The notes under the pieces: model-generated | What the model was told of the DNA's origin: nothing | The model's input: the letters and a program-made list of their open reading frames with translations, nothing else | Databases searched by the model: none | From: CAXXOZ01 sp963676435 | GTDB lineage: Bacteria; Bacillota; Clostridia; Lachnospirales; Lachnospiraceae | Direction: 5' to 3' | Assembly: GCA_963676435.2 (NCBI GenBank) | Contig: CAXXOZ010000013.1 | Location: 136,252 to 200,251, forward strand | DNA length: 64,000 nt | Shown here: piece after piece, positions 25,507 through 34,501 of the stretch | How positions within the stretch are numbered: position 1 is the first letter of the stretch | Layout: each line of letters opens with the position of its first letter | Position numbers and translations under genes: made by a program

Positions 25507-25946
25507 TATACCACCTCACAGGTTCCACCAAGAGCTTCAATTTTTTCTTTTGCGCTTGTACTGAAGTAGTTAACTTTAACTGTAAGCTTTTTGGTAAGTT
25601 CTCCATTTCCTAAGATTTTAACACCATCTTTTGGATTTTTAACGATCCCTTTTTCTATTAATGATTCTACAGTAACTGTTGATCCAGCTCTGAATTTATT
25701 AAGAGCATCTACATTTATTCCAATAATTTCTTTTGAATTTCTACATGTAAAACCTCTTTTAGGAATTCTTCTATAAAGTGGCATCTGACCACCCTCAAAT
25801 CCAATTCTTGGACTTCCTGAGCGGGCTTTCTGACCTTTATGACCTTTTCCTGCTGTTTTTCCATTTCCCGAACCGTGTCCACGGCCTCTTCTGAAGTTAT
25901 CACTGTGTTTTGATCCTTCAGCGGGTTGCAAGTTAGATAAATTCAT
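25506..25946 (-). CDS. rplO: 50S ribosomal protein L15
   Basis: 146 residues. L15 helps late 50S assembly. The glycine-rich N-terminal extension (GRGHGSGNGKTAGKGHKGQKAR) and GGQMPLYRRIPKRGF are diagnostic. Lies between rpmD and secY. Confidence 0.97.
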   Translation of the reverse strand: MNLSNLQPAEGSKHSDNFRRGRGHGSGNGKTAGKGHKGQKARSGSPRIGFEGGQMPLYRRIPKRGFTCRNSKEIIGINVDALNKFRAGSTVTVESLIEKGIVKNPKDGVKILGNGELTKKLTVKVNYFSTSAKEKIEALGGTCEVV

Positions 25947-25982
25947 CCTTACACCTCCTTAATTTCATTAAAAGATATATGT

Positions 25983-26165
25983 CTACTCTTCTACTTTAAC
26001 TAAGTGAGATACCTGCGCAACCATACCTCTAGTTGCAGCATTGTCAGGCATTTCTACTGTTTTGTTAAGTTTTCTGAGTCCTAATGCTTCTACTGTTTTT
26101 TTGTGTTTTGGTATTGCACCAATAGGTGATTTTACCAATGTGATTTTAATTTTTTTATCAGCCAT
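25983..26165 (-). CDS. rpmD: 50S ribosomal protein L30
   Basis: 60 residues from the ATG at 26165, which is 8 nt from AGGAGG; the Met two codons earlier is only 2 nt from it. The typical pattern IKITLVKSPIGAIPKHKKTVEALGL is present in the N-terminal half. Lies between rpsE and rplO in the spc operon. Confidence 0.95.
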   Translation of the reverse strand: MADKKIKITLVKSPIGAIPKHKKTVEALGLRKLNKTVEMPDNAATRGMVAQVSHLVKVEE

Positions 26166-26180
26166 CTTCATTTCCTCCTA

Positions 26181-26690
26181 TTACGCTAAAATCTCTTCTA
26201 CGGATTTACCACGAAGTCTAGCTACTTCTTCCGGAGTCTTTAACTCAGATAAGCCTTGTAATGTAGCAAGAACTACATTTTGTTTGTTATTTGAGCCTAA
26301 AGATTTTGTACGAATATTTTTGATTCCAGCAAGTTCAAGAATGTTACGCGCAGGACCTCCTGCGATAACACCTGTACCTTCCGGAGCTCTTTTCAATAAT
26401 ACCTGGGCACTACCGAATTTTCCTATTATATCATGAGGAATACTTAAGTTTTCATCAACTGGTATAGCTACTAACTTTTTAGACGCATCTTCTTTTCCTT
26501 TACGAATCGCTTCAGGAATTTCTGTTGCTTTACCTAAACCTACACCTACATGTCCGTTGCCGTCTCCAACAACTACTAATGCTGTAAATCTGAAATTACG
26601 TCCACCTTTAACAACCTTAGTAACACGCTTGATTGATACTACTTTTTCTTCTAATTCTAATTGACTAGCATCAATGATTGTACGTTTCAT
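26181..26690 (-). CDS. rpsE: 30S ribosomal protein S5
   Basis: 169 residues. S5 contributes to decoding accuracy and mRNA unwinding. The double-stranded RNA-binding N-terminal domain (VVSIKRVTKVVKGGRNFRFTALVVVGDGNG) and the C-terminal GTGVIAGGPARNILELAGI are intact. Confidence 0.98.
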   Translation of the reverse strand: MKRTIIDASQLELEEKVVSIKRVTKVVKGGRNFRFTALVVVGDGNGHVGVGLGKATEIPEAIRKGKEDASKKLVAIPVDENLSIPHDIIGKFGSAQVLLKRAPEGTGVIAGGPARNILELAGIKNIRTKSLGSNNKQNVVLATLQGLSELKTPEEVARLRGKSVEEILA

Positions 26691-26709
26691 GTGCTTTTCT
26701 CCTCCTTGC

Positions 26710-27078
26710 CTAGAATTTCAGCCCAGCTTCTCTAGCTGAGTCTGCTAATGCTTGAATTTTACCTTGATATATGAATCCGCCTCTATCAAAGACAACTTCT
26801 GATATACCTTTTTCTAATGCTTTTTTAGCAATAACAGTACCTAAATATGCAGCTGCATCAACGTTGTTAGTTTTCTCAAGCTCAGCTTTAATATCTTTTT
26901 GTACAGTTGAAGCTGAGGCTAAAGTATTACCAGCAATATCGTCAATAATTTGAGCATACATATGATTATTGCTTCTAAACACAGACAAACGAGGTCTTGC
27001 AGCTGTTCCACTGTAACGATTACGTAATTTTCTATGCTTATTTATACGAACTTCAGTTCTTGATTTTTTTCTAATCAT
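26710..27078 (-). CDS. rplR: 50S ribosomal protein L18
   Basis: 122 residues from the ATG at 27078, 8 nt from AGGAG; a GTG three codons upstream overlaps the RBS. L18 binds 5S rRNA with L5. Motifs: RKSRTEVRINKHRKLRNR at the start, RPRLSVFRSNNHMYAQIIDD, and FDRGGFIYQGKIQALADSAREAGL at the end. Confidence 0.97.
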   Translation of the reverse strand: MIRKKSRTEVRINKHRKLRNRYSGTAARPRLSVFRSNNHMYAQIIDDIAGNTLASASTVQKDIKAELEKTNNVDAAAYLGTVIAKKALEKGISEVVFDRGGFIYQGKIQALADSAREAGLKF

Positions 27079-27095
27079 TATTGTCACTCCTTTAA

Positions 27096-27638
27096 TTATT
27101 TCTTACCAGTCTTACCAACTTTACGTCTAATAACTTCATCAGCATATTTGATACCTTTGCCTTTGTATGGCTCTGGACGTCTTTTGTCTCTGATTTCAGC
27201 AGCGTATTGGCCAACTTTTTCTTTATCTATACCTTTAACAGTAATGTGTGTCTGGTCCACTAAAACTGCTTCTAATCCTTCAGGATCAACCATTTCTACA
27301 GGATGTGAGTATCCTAAAGATAATGTTAATTTGTTTCCTGATTTTGCAGCTCTGTAACCAACTCCGTTAATTTCAAGTTTCTTTTCGAAACCTTCTGTTA
27401 CACCTATAATCATATTATTGATGAGTGTTCTTGTAAGACCATGTAATGCTTTCATTTTCTTTAAGTCGCTTGGTCTTGATACTGTGATCACTTCACCTTC
27501 CATTTTAAGAACCATTTCTGATGCTAAAACTCTTGAGAGTTCTCCTTTTGGTCCTTTAACAGTCACTTTATTATTTTCTGCTATATCAATTGTAACTCCT
27601 GCTGGTATAGCGATAGGCATTCTTCCTATACGTGACAT
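27096..27638 (-). CDS. rplF: 50S ribosomal protein L6
   Basis: 180 residues. L6 lies near the factor-binding site of the large subunit. The two related beta-alpha domains are visible; the diagnostic C-terminal PYKGKGIKYADEVIRRKVGKTGKK motif is complete. Lies between rpsH and rplR. Confidence 0.98.
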   Translation of the reverse strand: MSRIGRMPIAIPAGVTIDIAENNKVTVKGPKGELSRVLASEMVLKMEGEVITVSRPSDLKKMKALHGLTRTLINNMIIGVTEGFEKKLEINGVGYRAAKSGNKLTLSLGYSHPVEMVDPEGLEAVLVDQTHITVKGIDKEKVGQYAAEIRDKRRPEPYKGKGIKYADEVIRRKVGKTGKK

Positions 27639-27708
27639 GCCTGCACCTCCTTCTTCGTGGAAATTCTAACATTCAAGTAACTTGATGTTAATACCCTTTT
27701 TCGTTGTT

Positions 27709-28110
27709 TTACCATACGAAAGCAAGTACTTCTCCACCTACATTTTGTTTTCTAGCTTCTTTGTCAGTTATCACACCGTTATTTGTTGATATTATTGCTA
27801 TTCCCAATCCCCCAAGTACTTTTGGAAGTTGTTCTGTATTAGCATATACACGAAGGCCAGGTTTTGAAATTCTTTTTAGGCCTGTGATTATTTTTTCTTT
27901 ATTGTCTGGTCCGTATTTTAAAGTTATACGGATACTTTTGAATTTCCCCTCTTCTATAAGGTTATATTTTTTAATATATCCTTCGTTTAAAAGAATTTCA
28001 GCTATTGATAATTTCATTTTAGAAGCTGGAATATCCACTGTATCATGTTTAGCAGTATTTGCATTACGAATTCTTGTAAGCATATCTGCAATAGGATCAC
28101 TCATTGTCAT
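27709..28110 (-). CDS. rpsH: 30S ribosomal protein S8
   Basis: 133 residues. Primary 16S rRNA-binding protein and, in many bacteria, a regulator of the spc operon. MSDPIADMLTRIRNAN at the start and LGGLGIAIISTNNGVITDKEAR near the end are family motifs. The first of two close Met codons is used because it has the better spacing from AGGAGG. Confidence 0.97.
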   Translation of the reverse strand: MTMSDPIADMLTRIRNANTAKHDTVDIPASKMKLSIAEILLNEGYIKKYNLIEEGKFKSIRITLKYGPDNKEKIITGLKRISKPGLRVYANTEQLPKVLGGLGIAIISTNNGVITDKEARKQNVGGEVLAFVW

Positions 28111-28149
28111 ATTGGTTTTCCTCCTTTATTATTTTCCTAAGGTCGTATT

Positions 28150-28335
28150 TTACCAGCTTGCTTTTCTAACTCCTGGTATCTGTCCTTTATATGCTAGTTC
28201 ACGGAAGCAAATTCTGCAAATTCCGTATTTTCTTAAATAAGCATGTGGTCTACCACATATTCTGCAACGACTATATTCTTGAGTTGAAAATTTAGCTTTA
28301 CGTTGTTGCTTTACTTTCATAGCAGTTTTAGCCAT
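28150..28335 (-). CDS. rpsZ: 30S ribosomal protein S14, type Z
   Basis: 61 residues, the short zinc-binding S14. Two Cys pairs are present (CRICG and CRICF, about residues 24-43), so it is the zinc-requiring form common in Gram-positive bacteria. Lies between rplE and rpsH as expected. Confidence 0.97.
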   Translation of the reverse strand: MAKTAMKVKQQRKAKFSTQEYSRCRICGRPHAYLRKYGICRICFRELAYKGQIPGVRKASW

Positions 28336-28350
28336 AATTTTTCTCTCCTT

Positions 28351-28893
28351 TTACAGTTTTTGGAATGGCATGTTAAAACATGTCAATAGTTCACGAGCTT
28401 CCTCATCTGTTTTAGCAGTTGTTACTACTATAACATCCATACCTCTAACTTTATCTACCTTGTCATACTCTATTTCAGGGAAAATCAACTGCTCTTTAAT
28501 TCCAAGTGCATAATTTCCTCTTCCGTCAAATGAATTAGGGTTAACTCCTCTAAAGTCACGAACACGAGGTAGAGCAAGGTTTATCAAACGATCAAGGAAT
28601 TCATACATTTTTTCTCCTCTAAGGGTTACTTTACATCCGATCGCCATTCCTTCTCTTAACTTAAAGTTAGCAACTGATTTTTTAGCTTTTGTTATTACAG
28701 GTTTTTGTCCAGCAATGATTTCCAAATCCTTTATTGCTGCATCTAAAATCTTAGCATTGTCTTTGGCTTCACCGACACCCATGTTGATAATTACTTTTTC
28801 AACTTTAGGAACCTGCATTGCGTTTTTATATCCAAATTTTTTCATCATGGAATCCATGATTTCACTTTTGTAAGTCTCTTTTAGTCTACTCAA
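28351..28893 (-). CDS. rplE: 50S ribosomal protein L5
   Basis: 180 residues. L5 binds 5S rRNA and forms bridges to the small-subunit head. Motifs: PKVEKVIINMGVGEA, QKPVITKAKKSVANFKLREG, RDFRGVNPNSFDGRGNYALGI and the C-terminal TTAKTDEEARELL. Lies between rplX and rpsZ. Confidence 0.98.
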   Translation of the reverse strand: MSRLKETYKSEIMDSMMKKFGYKNAMQVPKVEKVIINMGVGEAKDNAKILDAAIKDLEIIAGQKPVITKAKKSVANFKLREGMAIGCKVTLRGEKMYEFLDRLINLALPRVRDFRGVNPNSFDGRGNYALGIKEQLIFPEIEYDKVDKVRGMDVIVVTTAKTDEEARELLTCFNMPFQKL

Positions 28894-28916
28894 CTTTATG
28901 GACCTCCTCTCCTAGA

Positions 28917-29228
28917 TTAATCAATCATATCTCCTGTTGATTTTGCTATACGAACTTTTTTTCCATCTTTTACGGAGAAACCAACTCTTGTTGTTTTTCC
29001 TTTGTGGATGTACATTACGTTAGAAATATCAAGAGGGCCTTCTTGTTCAATTATGCCACCATTCTGGTTAGCAGCACTTGGTTTTGAATGTTTTGTCATC
29101 ATGTTGATGCCTTCAACTAAAACCGTACCATCTTTTTTATTCACGGCAATAATTTTGCCTTCTTTGTCTTTATCTTTTCCTGCGATTACTTTAACTGTAT
29201 CGCCTTTTTTAATTTTTAAGCTAGCCAT
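28917..29228 (-). CDS. rplX: 50S ribosomal protein L24
   Basis: 103 residues. One of the two assembly-initiating proteins of the 50S subunit. The KOW motif (KKGDTVKVIAGKDKDKEGKI) is at the N-terminus, followed by EGINMMTKHSKP and the C-terminal TRVGFSVKDGKKVRI. Confidence 0.97.
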   Translation of the reverse strand: MASLKIKKGDTVKVIAGKDKDKEGKIIAVNKKDGTVLVEGINMMTKHSKPSAANQNGGIIEQEGPLDISNVMYIHKGKTTRVGFSVKDGKKVRIAKSTGDMID

Positions 29229-29242
29229 TTATCTACACCTCC

Positions 29243-29611
29243 CTACAATACTTCAGGGGCTAAAGATACAATTTTCATAAACTGCTTTTCTCTTAGCTCT
29301 CTGGCTACCGGCCCGAAGATACGTGTTCCTCTTGGATTTTTATCTTCTTTTATTATTACGGCAGCATTTTCGTCAAATTTTATATAAGAACCGTCTTTAC
29401 GACGTGCACCTTTTACTGTTCGTACTACTACTGCTCTAACTACATCACCTTTTTTAACTACTCCGCCTGGTGTTGCGTCTTTAACAGTTGCGACGATAAC
29501 ATCTCCGATATTAGCGTATCTTCTAGTAGAACCACCTAGTACTCTTATACAAAGTATTTCTTTAGCGCCTGTGTTATCAGCAACTCTAAGTCTACTTTCC
29601 TGTTGAATCAT
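29243..29611 (-). CDS. rplN: 50S ribosomal protein L14
   Basis: 122 residues from the ATG at 29611, the usual L14 length, with AAGGAG 7 nt upstream; an earlier in-frame Met would overlap rpsQ and is not conserved. Motifs: MIQQESRLRVADNTGAKEIL and EDKNPRGTRIFGPVARELR. L14 contacts the small subunit at bridge B8. Confidence 0.97.
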   Translation of the reverse strand: MIQQESRLRVADNTGAKEILCIRVLGGSTRRYANIGDVIVATVKDATPGGVVKKGDVVRAVVVRTVKGARRKDGSYIKFDENAAVIIKEDKNPRGTRIFGPVARELREKQFMKIVSLAPEVL

Positions 29612-29628
29612 AATAATACTCCTTCCTA

Positions 29629-29883
29629 CTATTTCGCTTTTTCGATTACTTCGACAAGCCTCCATCTTTTACTTTTAGATAATGGTCTTGTCTCCATAAC
29701 TCTGATTTTATCGCCAATGCCACATTCATTATTTTCATCATGGGCTTTTAATTTATATGTTCTTTTAACGATTTTTTTGTACAAAGGATGTTTTACGTGA
29801 TCTTCTACAGCTACTACAACTGTTTTATCCATTTTGTCACTAATAACTTTTCCTGTACGTGTTTTTCTTAAATTTCTGTCCAC
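29629..29883 (-). CDS. rpsQ: 30S ribosomal protein S17 (GTG start)
   Basis: 84 residues, the usual length, from a GTG codon at 29883 that has AAGGAGG 7 nt upstream. The in-frame ATG six codons earlier lies inside that RBS region and is unlikely. Motifs: RKTRTGKVISDKMDKTVVVAVE and GDKIRVMETRPLSKSKRWRLVEV. An early 16S rRNA-binding protein. Confidence 0.96.
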   Translation of the reverse strand: MDRNLRKTRTGKVISDKMDKTVVVAVEDHVKHPLYKKIVKRTYKLKAHDENNECGIGDKIRVMETRPLSKSKRWRLVEVIEKAK

Positions 29884-29906
29884 AACAATTCCTCCTTCCA
29901 TACGGA

Positions 29907-30116
29907 TTACTCAGCAGCGCTGGATTTTTGAGCTATTACAGTCTGAATTCTTGCAATATTTCTTCTAACCTCTTTAATCCTGCTGGTGTTGTCTAACTGA
30001 TTTGTTGCGTTTTGGAATCTTAAATTAAAAAGTTCTTTTTTTGCAGATACTAATTCATTGCTTAATTCTGCAGCTGTTTTTGTATTTAAATCTTCAATGT
30101 ATTTACTATTTTTCAT
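29907..30116 (-). CDS. rpmC: 50S ribosomal protein L29
   Basis: 69 residues from the ATG at 30116, which overlaps the end of rplP by 11 bp; a GTG three codons upstream is possible. Helical hairpin protein near the exit tunnel. Motifs: ELSNELVSAKKELFNLRFQNATNQLDNTSRI and the RRNIARIQTVIAQ helix. Confidence 0.94.
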   Translation of the reverse strand: MKNSKYIEDLNTKTAAELSNELVSAKKELFNLRFQNATNQLDNTSRIKEVRRNIARIQTVIAQKSSAAE

Positions 30117-30543
30117 TTGATTCACCGCCTTCTAAATCTTCACGAGAAACAATCTTACATTTTACTGGTAGTTTGTGAACTGCAAGACGCAGTGCCTCTC
30201 TAGCTGTTTCCTCTGGTACTCCAGCGATTTCAAACATAACTCTACCTGGCTTAACTACTGCTACCCAGTACTCTAATGTTCCTTTTCCAGATCCCATACG
30301 TGTTTCAGCCGGTTTTGTGGTTACAGGTTTATCAGGGAATATCTTTATCCATACTTTACCACCACGTTTGATATAACGAGTCATCGCTATACGGGCAGCT
30401 TCGATTTGATTTGATCTTATCCACGCTGGTTCAACGGCAACAATACCGAATTCACCATATGCAAGCTTATTACCTCTGTTGGCTTTTCCAGCCATGGAGC
30501 CTCTAAATTGCTTACGACGTTTAACTCTTTTTGGCATTAACAT
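30106..30543 (-). CDS. rplP: 50S ribosomal protein L16
   Basis: 145 residues. L16 lines the A-site region and is needed for peptidyl transferase centre folding. The N-terminal MLMPKRVKRRKQFRGSMAGK and RMGSGKGTLEYWVAVVKPGR motifs are complete. The start codon overlaps the last base of rpsC. Confidence 0.98.
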   Translation of the reverse strand: MLMPKRVKRRKQFRGSMAGKANRGNKLAYGEFGIVAVEPAWIRSNQIEAARIAMTRYIKRGGKVWIKIFPDKPVTTKPAETRMGSGKGTLEYWVAVVKPGRVMFEIAGVPEETAREALRLAVHKLPVKCKIVSREDLEGGESNEK

Positions 30544-31199
30544 TATTTATCGCTCCCTTCCTTGCTTTCTTTCATCGGAAGTACTTCGCCTTTGTATATC
30601 CATACTTTAACACCTAGTTTTCCGTATGTTGTATCTGCTTCAGCGAATCCGTAATCAATGTCTGCACGTAATGTCTGCAGAGGAATTGTTCCTTCGCTAT
30701 AGAACTCTGTACGAGCCATATCTGCACCACCAAGACGTCCTGAAACTGATGTTTTAATTCCTAAAGATCCTGCTCTCATACTTCTTGACATTGTAGATTT
30801 CATTGCTCTTCTGAATGAAACACGATTTTCAAGCTGTGCTGCGATGTTTTCAGCTACTAACTGAGCATCTTTATCAGGTCTTTTCACTTCTTTTATATCT
30901 AAAACTAATTTTTTTGAAGTAAGTTTTTGTACTTCAACTTTAACTTTTTCTATCTCACTTCCACCTTTACCAATAACGATACCAGGCTTTGCAGTGTAAA
31001 TGATGACTTTTACTCTATCAGTTGTTCTTTCAATTTCGATTTTTGAAACACCTGCACTATATAACTTATTCTTAAGGTATTTTCTAATTTTATTGTCTTC
31101 AACAAGGTTATCTGCAAAATCAGCTTCAGCATACCATTTTGAATCCCAGTCTTTGATAATACCAACTCTTAAGCCATGAGGATTAACTTTCTGTCCCAT
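30543..31199 (-). CDS. rpsC: 30S ribosomal protein S3
   Basis: 218 residues. Part of the mRNA entry helicase with S4 and S5. The KH domain (VIIYTAKPGIVIGKGGSEIEKVK) and the C-terminal SGRLGGADMARTE and DIDYGFAEADTTYGKLGVKVWIYKGE motifs are intact. Confidence 0.98.
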   Translation of the reverse strand: MGQKVNPHGLRVGIIKDWDSKWYAEADFADNLVEDNKIRKYLKNKLYSAGVSKIEIERTTDRVKVIIYTAKPGIVIGKGGSEIEKVKVEVQKLTSKKLVLDIKEVKRPDKDAQLVAENIAAQLENRVSFRRAMKSTMSRSMRAGSLGIKTSVSGRLGGADMARTEFYSEGTIPLQTLRADIDYGFAEADTTYGKLGVKVWIYKGEVLPMKESKEGSDK

Positions 31200-31210
31200 T
31201 TCCTACCTCC

Positions 31211-31597
31211 TTATCTTTCGTTAAGCACTAATGTAATATGACTCATTCTCTTTTCGATTCTATAAGCCCTACCCTGTGCCCTAGGTCTGATTCTTTTCAT
31301 TGTTGGTCCTTTATTTGCGTAACATTCCTCGATATAAAGGTCATCAACATTCATTCCATTGTTATTTTCAGCATTTGCTATAGCTGATTTCAATAATTTT
31401 TCTATTAAAGTAGATGCATATCTTGGGTTATAAGCTAATATACCTAAAGCTTCTTTAACACCCTTTCCTCTGATGGCATCTAATACAAAACATGCTTTTT
31501 GAACTGATACTCTTGCATAAGATAACTTAGCTGAAGGTCTTGTATCTTTGTTCGCATTTCTTTCTCTTTTAATCTGAGATCTGTGTCCCTTTGCCAT
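31211..31597 (-). CDS. rplV: 50S ribosomal protein L22
   Basis: 128 residues; about 15 residues longer at the N-terminus than B. subtilis L22 (KGHRSQIKRERNANKDTRP). The rest is standard: AKLSYARVSVQKACFVLDAIRG and the tunnel loop before RPRAQGRAYRIEKRMSHIT. Its extended loop lines the exit tunnel and is a macrolide resistance site. Confidence 0.97.
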   Translation of the reverse strand: MAKGHRSQIKRERNANKDTRPSAKLSYARVSVQKACFVLDAIRGKGVKEALGILAYNPRYASTLIEKLLKSAIANAENNNGMNVDDLYIEECYANKGPTMKRIRPRAQGRAYRIEKRMSHITLVLNER

Positions 31598-31622
31598 GGA
31601 TGGAACCTCCTTTCAATCTTTG

Positions 31623-31898
31623 TTATCTTGATTTTTTCTCGTCTTTTCCATGTCCTCTATAAGTTCTGGTAGCAACGAATTCTCCAAGTTTATGTCCAAC
31701 CATATCTTCTGATACATAAACAGGTACATGTCTTCTTCCGTCGTGAACAGCTATTGTATGTCCCACCATTTGTGGAAAGATAGTTGAACGACGCGACCAA
31801 GTTTTAACAACCTGTTTTTGTCCAGATTCATTCATAGCATCTATTTTCTTAAGCAGACTATTATCTGCAAATGGGCCTTTTTTAAGTGACCTTGACAT
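31623..31898 (-). CDS. rpsS: 30S ribosomal protein S19
   Basis: 91 residues. Forms the B1a bridge with S13 in the head. Motifs: MSRSLKKGPFADNSLLKKI, WSRRSTIFPQMVGHTIAVHDG and LGEFVATRTYRGHG. Confidence 0.98.
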   Translation of the reverse strand: MSRSLKKGPFADNSLLKKIDAMNESGQKQVVKTWSRRSTIFPQMVGHTIAVHDGRRHVPVYVSEDMVGHKLGEFVATRTYRGHGKDEKKSR

Positions 31899-31911
31899 AG
31901 GTAATACCTCC

Positions 31912-32754
31912 TTATTTCATATTCTTTCCGTCTCTTCTACGTACTATTAACTTGTTTGACTGTTTGTTTTTCTTTCTTGTCTTTAAACCAAGTGCAGGTT
32001 TGCCCCAAGGTGTACATGGACCCGGACGACCGATTCCAGTTTTACCTTCACCACCACCATGTGGATGGTCATTAGGGTTCATAACAGATCCACGAACTGT
32101 AGGTCTGATACCCATATTACGTTTACGACCGGCTTTACCTATATTTACCAAATCATGCTCAACGTTTCCAACCTGTCCGATTGTTGCTCTACAAACTATT
32201 GGAACCATTCTCATTTCACCTGAAGGAAGTCTTAATGTTGCATACTTACCTTCTTTAGCCATTAACTGAGCTGTATTTCCTGCTGAACGAACTAACTGTC
32301 CGCCTTTTCCAGGGTATAACTCAATGTTGTGTATTTCTGTACCTATTGGAATATTAGCAAGTGGTAAGCAGTTTCCTACTTTGATTTCAGCTTTTTCTCC
32401 ATTCATTACTGTCATTCCGTCTTTAAGTCCGTTTGGAGCTAATATGTAAGCTTTTTCACCATCTGCATAACATATAAGTGCAATATTCGCTGTTCTGTTT
32501 GGATCGTATTCGATTCCTATAACAGTTGCTGGAATACCGTCTTTCTTTCTTTTAAAATCTATAATTCTATATTTTCTTCTTGACCCGCCACCGCGATGTC
32601 TAACAGTTATTTTACCTTGGTTGTTACGACCTGAGTTCTTGTTTAAAGAAGTCACTAATGATTTTTCCGGAGTGCTTTTTGTTACATCCGCATAATCCAA
32701 GCTGGTCATAGCTCTTCTGGAAGGTGTGTAAGGATTAAATGTCTTAATTCCCAT
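31912..32754 (-). CDS. rplB: 50S ribosomal protein L2
   Basis: 280 residues from the ATG at 32754, 8 nt from AGGAG; an upstream in-frame Met overlaps that RBS. L2 is needed for subunit joining and peptidyl transfer. The start MGIKTFNPYTPSRR and the C-terminal VMNPNDHPHGGGEGKTGIGRPGP, with the conserved His, are present. Confidence 0.98.
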   Translation of the reverse strand: MGIKTFNPYTPSRRAMTSLDYADVTKSTPEKSLVTSLNKNSGRNNQGKITVRHRGGGSRRKYRIIDFKRKKDGIPATVIGIEYDPNRTANIALICYADGEKAYILAPNGLKDGMTVMNGEKAEIKVGNCLPLANIPIGTEIHNIELYPGKGGQLVRSAGNTAQLMAKEGKYATLRLPSGEMRMVPIVCRATIGQVGNVEHDLVNIGKAGRKRNMGIRPTVRGSVMNPNDHPHGGGEGKTGIGRPGPCTPWGKPALGLKTRKKNKQSNKLIVRRRDGKNMK

Positions 32755-32846
32755 TTCCTGTTCTCCTTTCAAATTGTGTTTATTATCGTGCTTTTACTGC
32801 ACATAGTTTTTTGTCGATTTTCTTCCTATATTATAAAGTCCGATTC

Positions 32847-33146
32847 TTACAGACCTTCGAAGATTTCGATATCTTTGCTTTCTTCAGTAAGCTTTACAAT
32901 TGCTTTTTTCATTTTTGATGTTTTTCCAGATGTTCTTCCACGTCTTTTTGTTTTTCCTTCAAGGTTCATTGTATTTACTTTATCAACCTTTACTCCATCA
33001 AACATTTTTTCAACCGCATCTTTTATCTGACCTTTAGTTGCATCTGTGTGCACTAAAAATGTATATTTCTTGCTTGTCATTTCATTCATGCTTTTTTCTG
33101 AAATAACTGGTTTGAGGATTACATCATAATATTTTACGTCTGCCAT
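32847..33146 (-). CDS. rplW: 50S ribosomal protein L23
   Basis: 99 residues. L23 lies at the tunnel exit and docks trigger factor and SRP. Motifs: YDVILKPVISEKSMNEMTSKKYTFLVH and VDKVNTMNLEGKTKRRGR. Its start codon overlaps the last base of rplD. A 92-bp gap with no clear structure separates it from rplB. Confidence 0.97.
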   Translation of the reverse strand: MADVKYYDVILKPVISEKSMNEMTSKKYTFLVHTDATKGQIKDAVEKMFDGVKVDKVNTMNLEGKTKRRGRTSGKTSKMKKAIVKLTEESKDIEIFEGL

Positions 33147-33766
33147 TATGCATACACCTCCTCGATTGTTTTAACTGCTGCTTTATCAATTACAACTGTG
33201 TCATATTTCATTATGTCATAAACATTTATTGTATTTGTAAGAGCTGTTTTTACGTTTGGTATGTTTCTTGCTGAAAAGATAACATTTTTATCATTTTCAT
33301 TTAAAACCACTAACGCTTTAGAAACTTTTAAGTTATCTAATGTTTTTACAAAACTTTTAGTTTTGATTTCATCTAATTTCAATTCATCTATAACAATAAA
33401 TTTGCTTTCTTTCACTCTAGATGTAAGAGCAGACTTAAGTGCAAGTCTTTTTTCTTTTTTATTTAATGTTATTGTATAATCTCTTGGTTTTGGAGCAAAT
33501 ACTACTCCACCACCAGTCCATTGTGGAGATCTTGTTGAACCCTGTCTTGCATGTCCTGTTCCTTTTTGTCTCCAAGGCTTTCTTCCGCCGCCTCTAACTT
33601 CCGCACGAGTTTTGGCACTCTGTGTTCCCTGACGTTTGTTTGCAAGCTGTGCTACTACCGCCATATGAACAAGATGTTCGTTAACTTCTACGCCAAACAC
33701 TTCTTTAGACAAATTAAGGTCTTCTACTTTAGCGCCTTCCATATTATAAACAGATACTTTTGCCAT
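33146..33766 (-). CDS. rplD: 50S ribosomal protein L4
   Basis: 206 residues. L4 lines the exit tunnel and in enterobacteria also represses the S10 operon. The tunnel loop RPWRQKGTGHARQGSTRSPQWTGGGVVF-type region (shown here in GGGRKPWRQKGTGHARQG) is intact. Whether it acts on the leader at 34814-35077 is unknown. Confidence 0.97.
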   Translation of the reverse strand: MAKVSVYNMEGAKVEDLNLSKEVFGVEVNEHLVHMAVVAQLANKRQGTQSAKTRAEVRGGGRKPWRQKGTGHARQGSTRSPQWTGGGVVFAPKPRDYTITLNKKEKRLALKSALTSRVKESKFIVIDELKLDEIKTKSFVKTLDNLKVSKALVVLNENDKNVIFSARNIPNVKTALTNTINVYDIMKYDTVVIDKAAVKTIEEVYA

Positions 33767-33794
33767 CTGTGTGTTCCTCCTTTCTTACCTAAAC

Positions 33795-34430
33795 CTATTT
33801 ATCAGCCTTAACTGATTCTTTGATTGTAACCAAAGCTTTCTTTGGTCCCGGTACTGCACCTTTAACAAGCAGTAAGTTGTTGTCCGCATCTATTCTAACG
33901 ATTTCAAGATTTTGGATTGTGATTTTCTTCGCGCCCATATGTCCTGGCATCTTCTTACCTTTAAATACTTTACTTGGATCAGAAGCTGAACCATTTGAAC
34001 CTGCATGACGATGGAATTTTGAACCATGTGTCATTGGTCCTCTTGACTGATTATGTCTTTTAATCGCGCCCTGGAAACCTTTACCTTTTGATGTAGCACT
34101 GACATCAATTTTATCGCCAGCTTCAAATACATCAACTTTTATTTCATCTTTAACAGAATACTCTTCTGCGTTTTCAAGCTTGAATTCTCTTAAATATCTT
34201 TTATAAGAAACTTCTGCTTTATCGAATACTCCCTTTGCAGGTTTGTTCAATAAGCTTTCTCTCTTATCTGAGTATCCAACCTGAACAGCACTGTATCCTT
34301 CTTTTTCTAGTGTCTTAATCTGTGTAACTACACATGGTCCGGCTTCTAACACTGTAACTGGTGTAAGAACGCCTGCTTCGTCGAAAATCTGTGTCATTCC
34401 GACTTTTTTTGCTAAAATCGCTTTTTTCAT
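33795..34430 (-). CDS. rplC: 50S ribosomal protein L3
   Basis: 211 residues. L3 starts 50S assembly and its loop reaches the peptidyl transferase centre. Motifs: KAILAKKVGMTQIFDEAG and GKGFQGAIKRHNQSRGPMTHGS with the conserved HRHAGSNG. Located between rpsJ and rplD. Confidence 0.98.
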   Translation of the reverse strand: MKKAILAKKVGMTQIFDEAGVLTPVTVLEAGPCVVTQIKTLEKEGYSAVQVGYSDKRESLLNKPAKGVFDKAEVSYKRYLREFKLENAEEYSVKDEIKVDVFEAGDKIDVSATSKGKGFQGAIKRHNQSRGPMTHGSKFHRHAGSNGSASDPSKVFKGKKMPGHMGAKKITIQNLEIVRIDADNNLLLVKGAVPGPKKALVTIKESVKADK

Positions 34431-34501
34431 TTTTATTTCCTCCTGTTTAATCTACAGCGGAACATGGCTTTCCATGTTCATTCTAGCTAGAACAGCATAG
34501 A

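Noticed and set aside
27704..28240. Long plus-strand frame opposite rpsH and rpsZ
   Set aside because: It is the antisense shadow of conserved ribosomal genes, without RBS or family.
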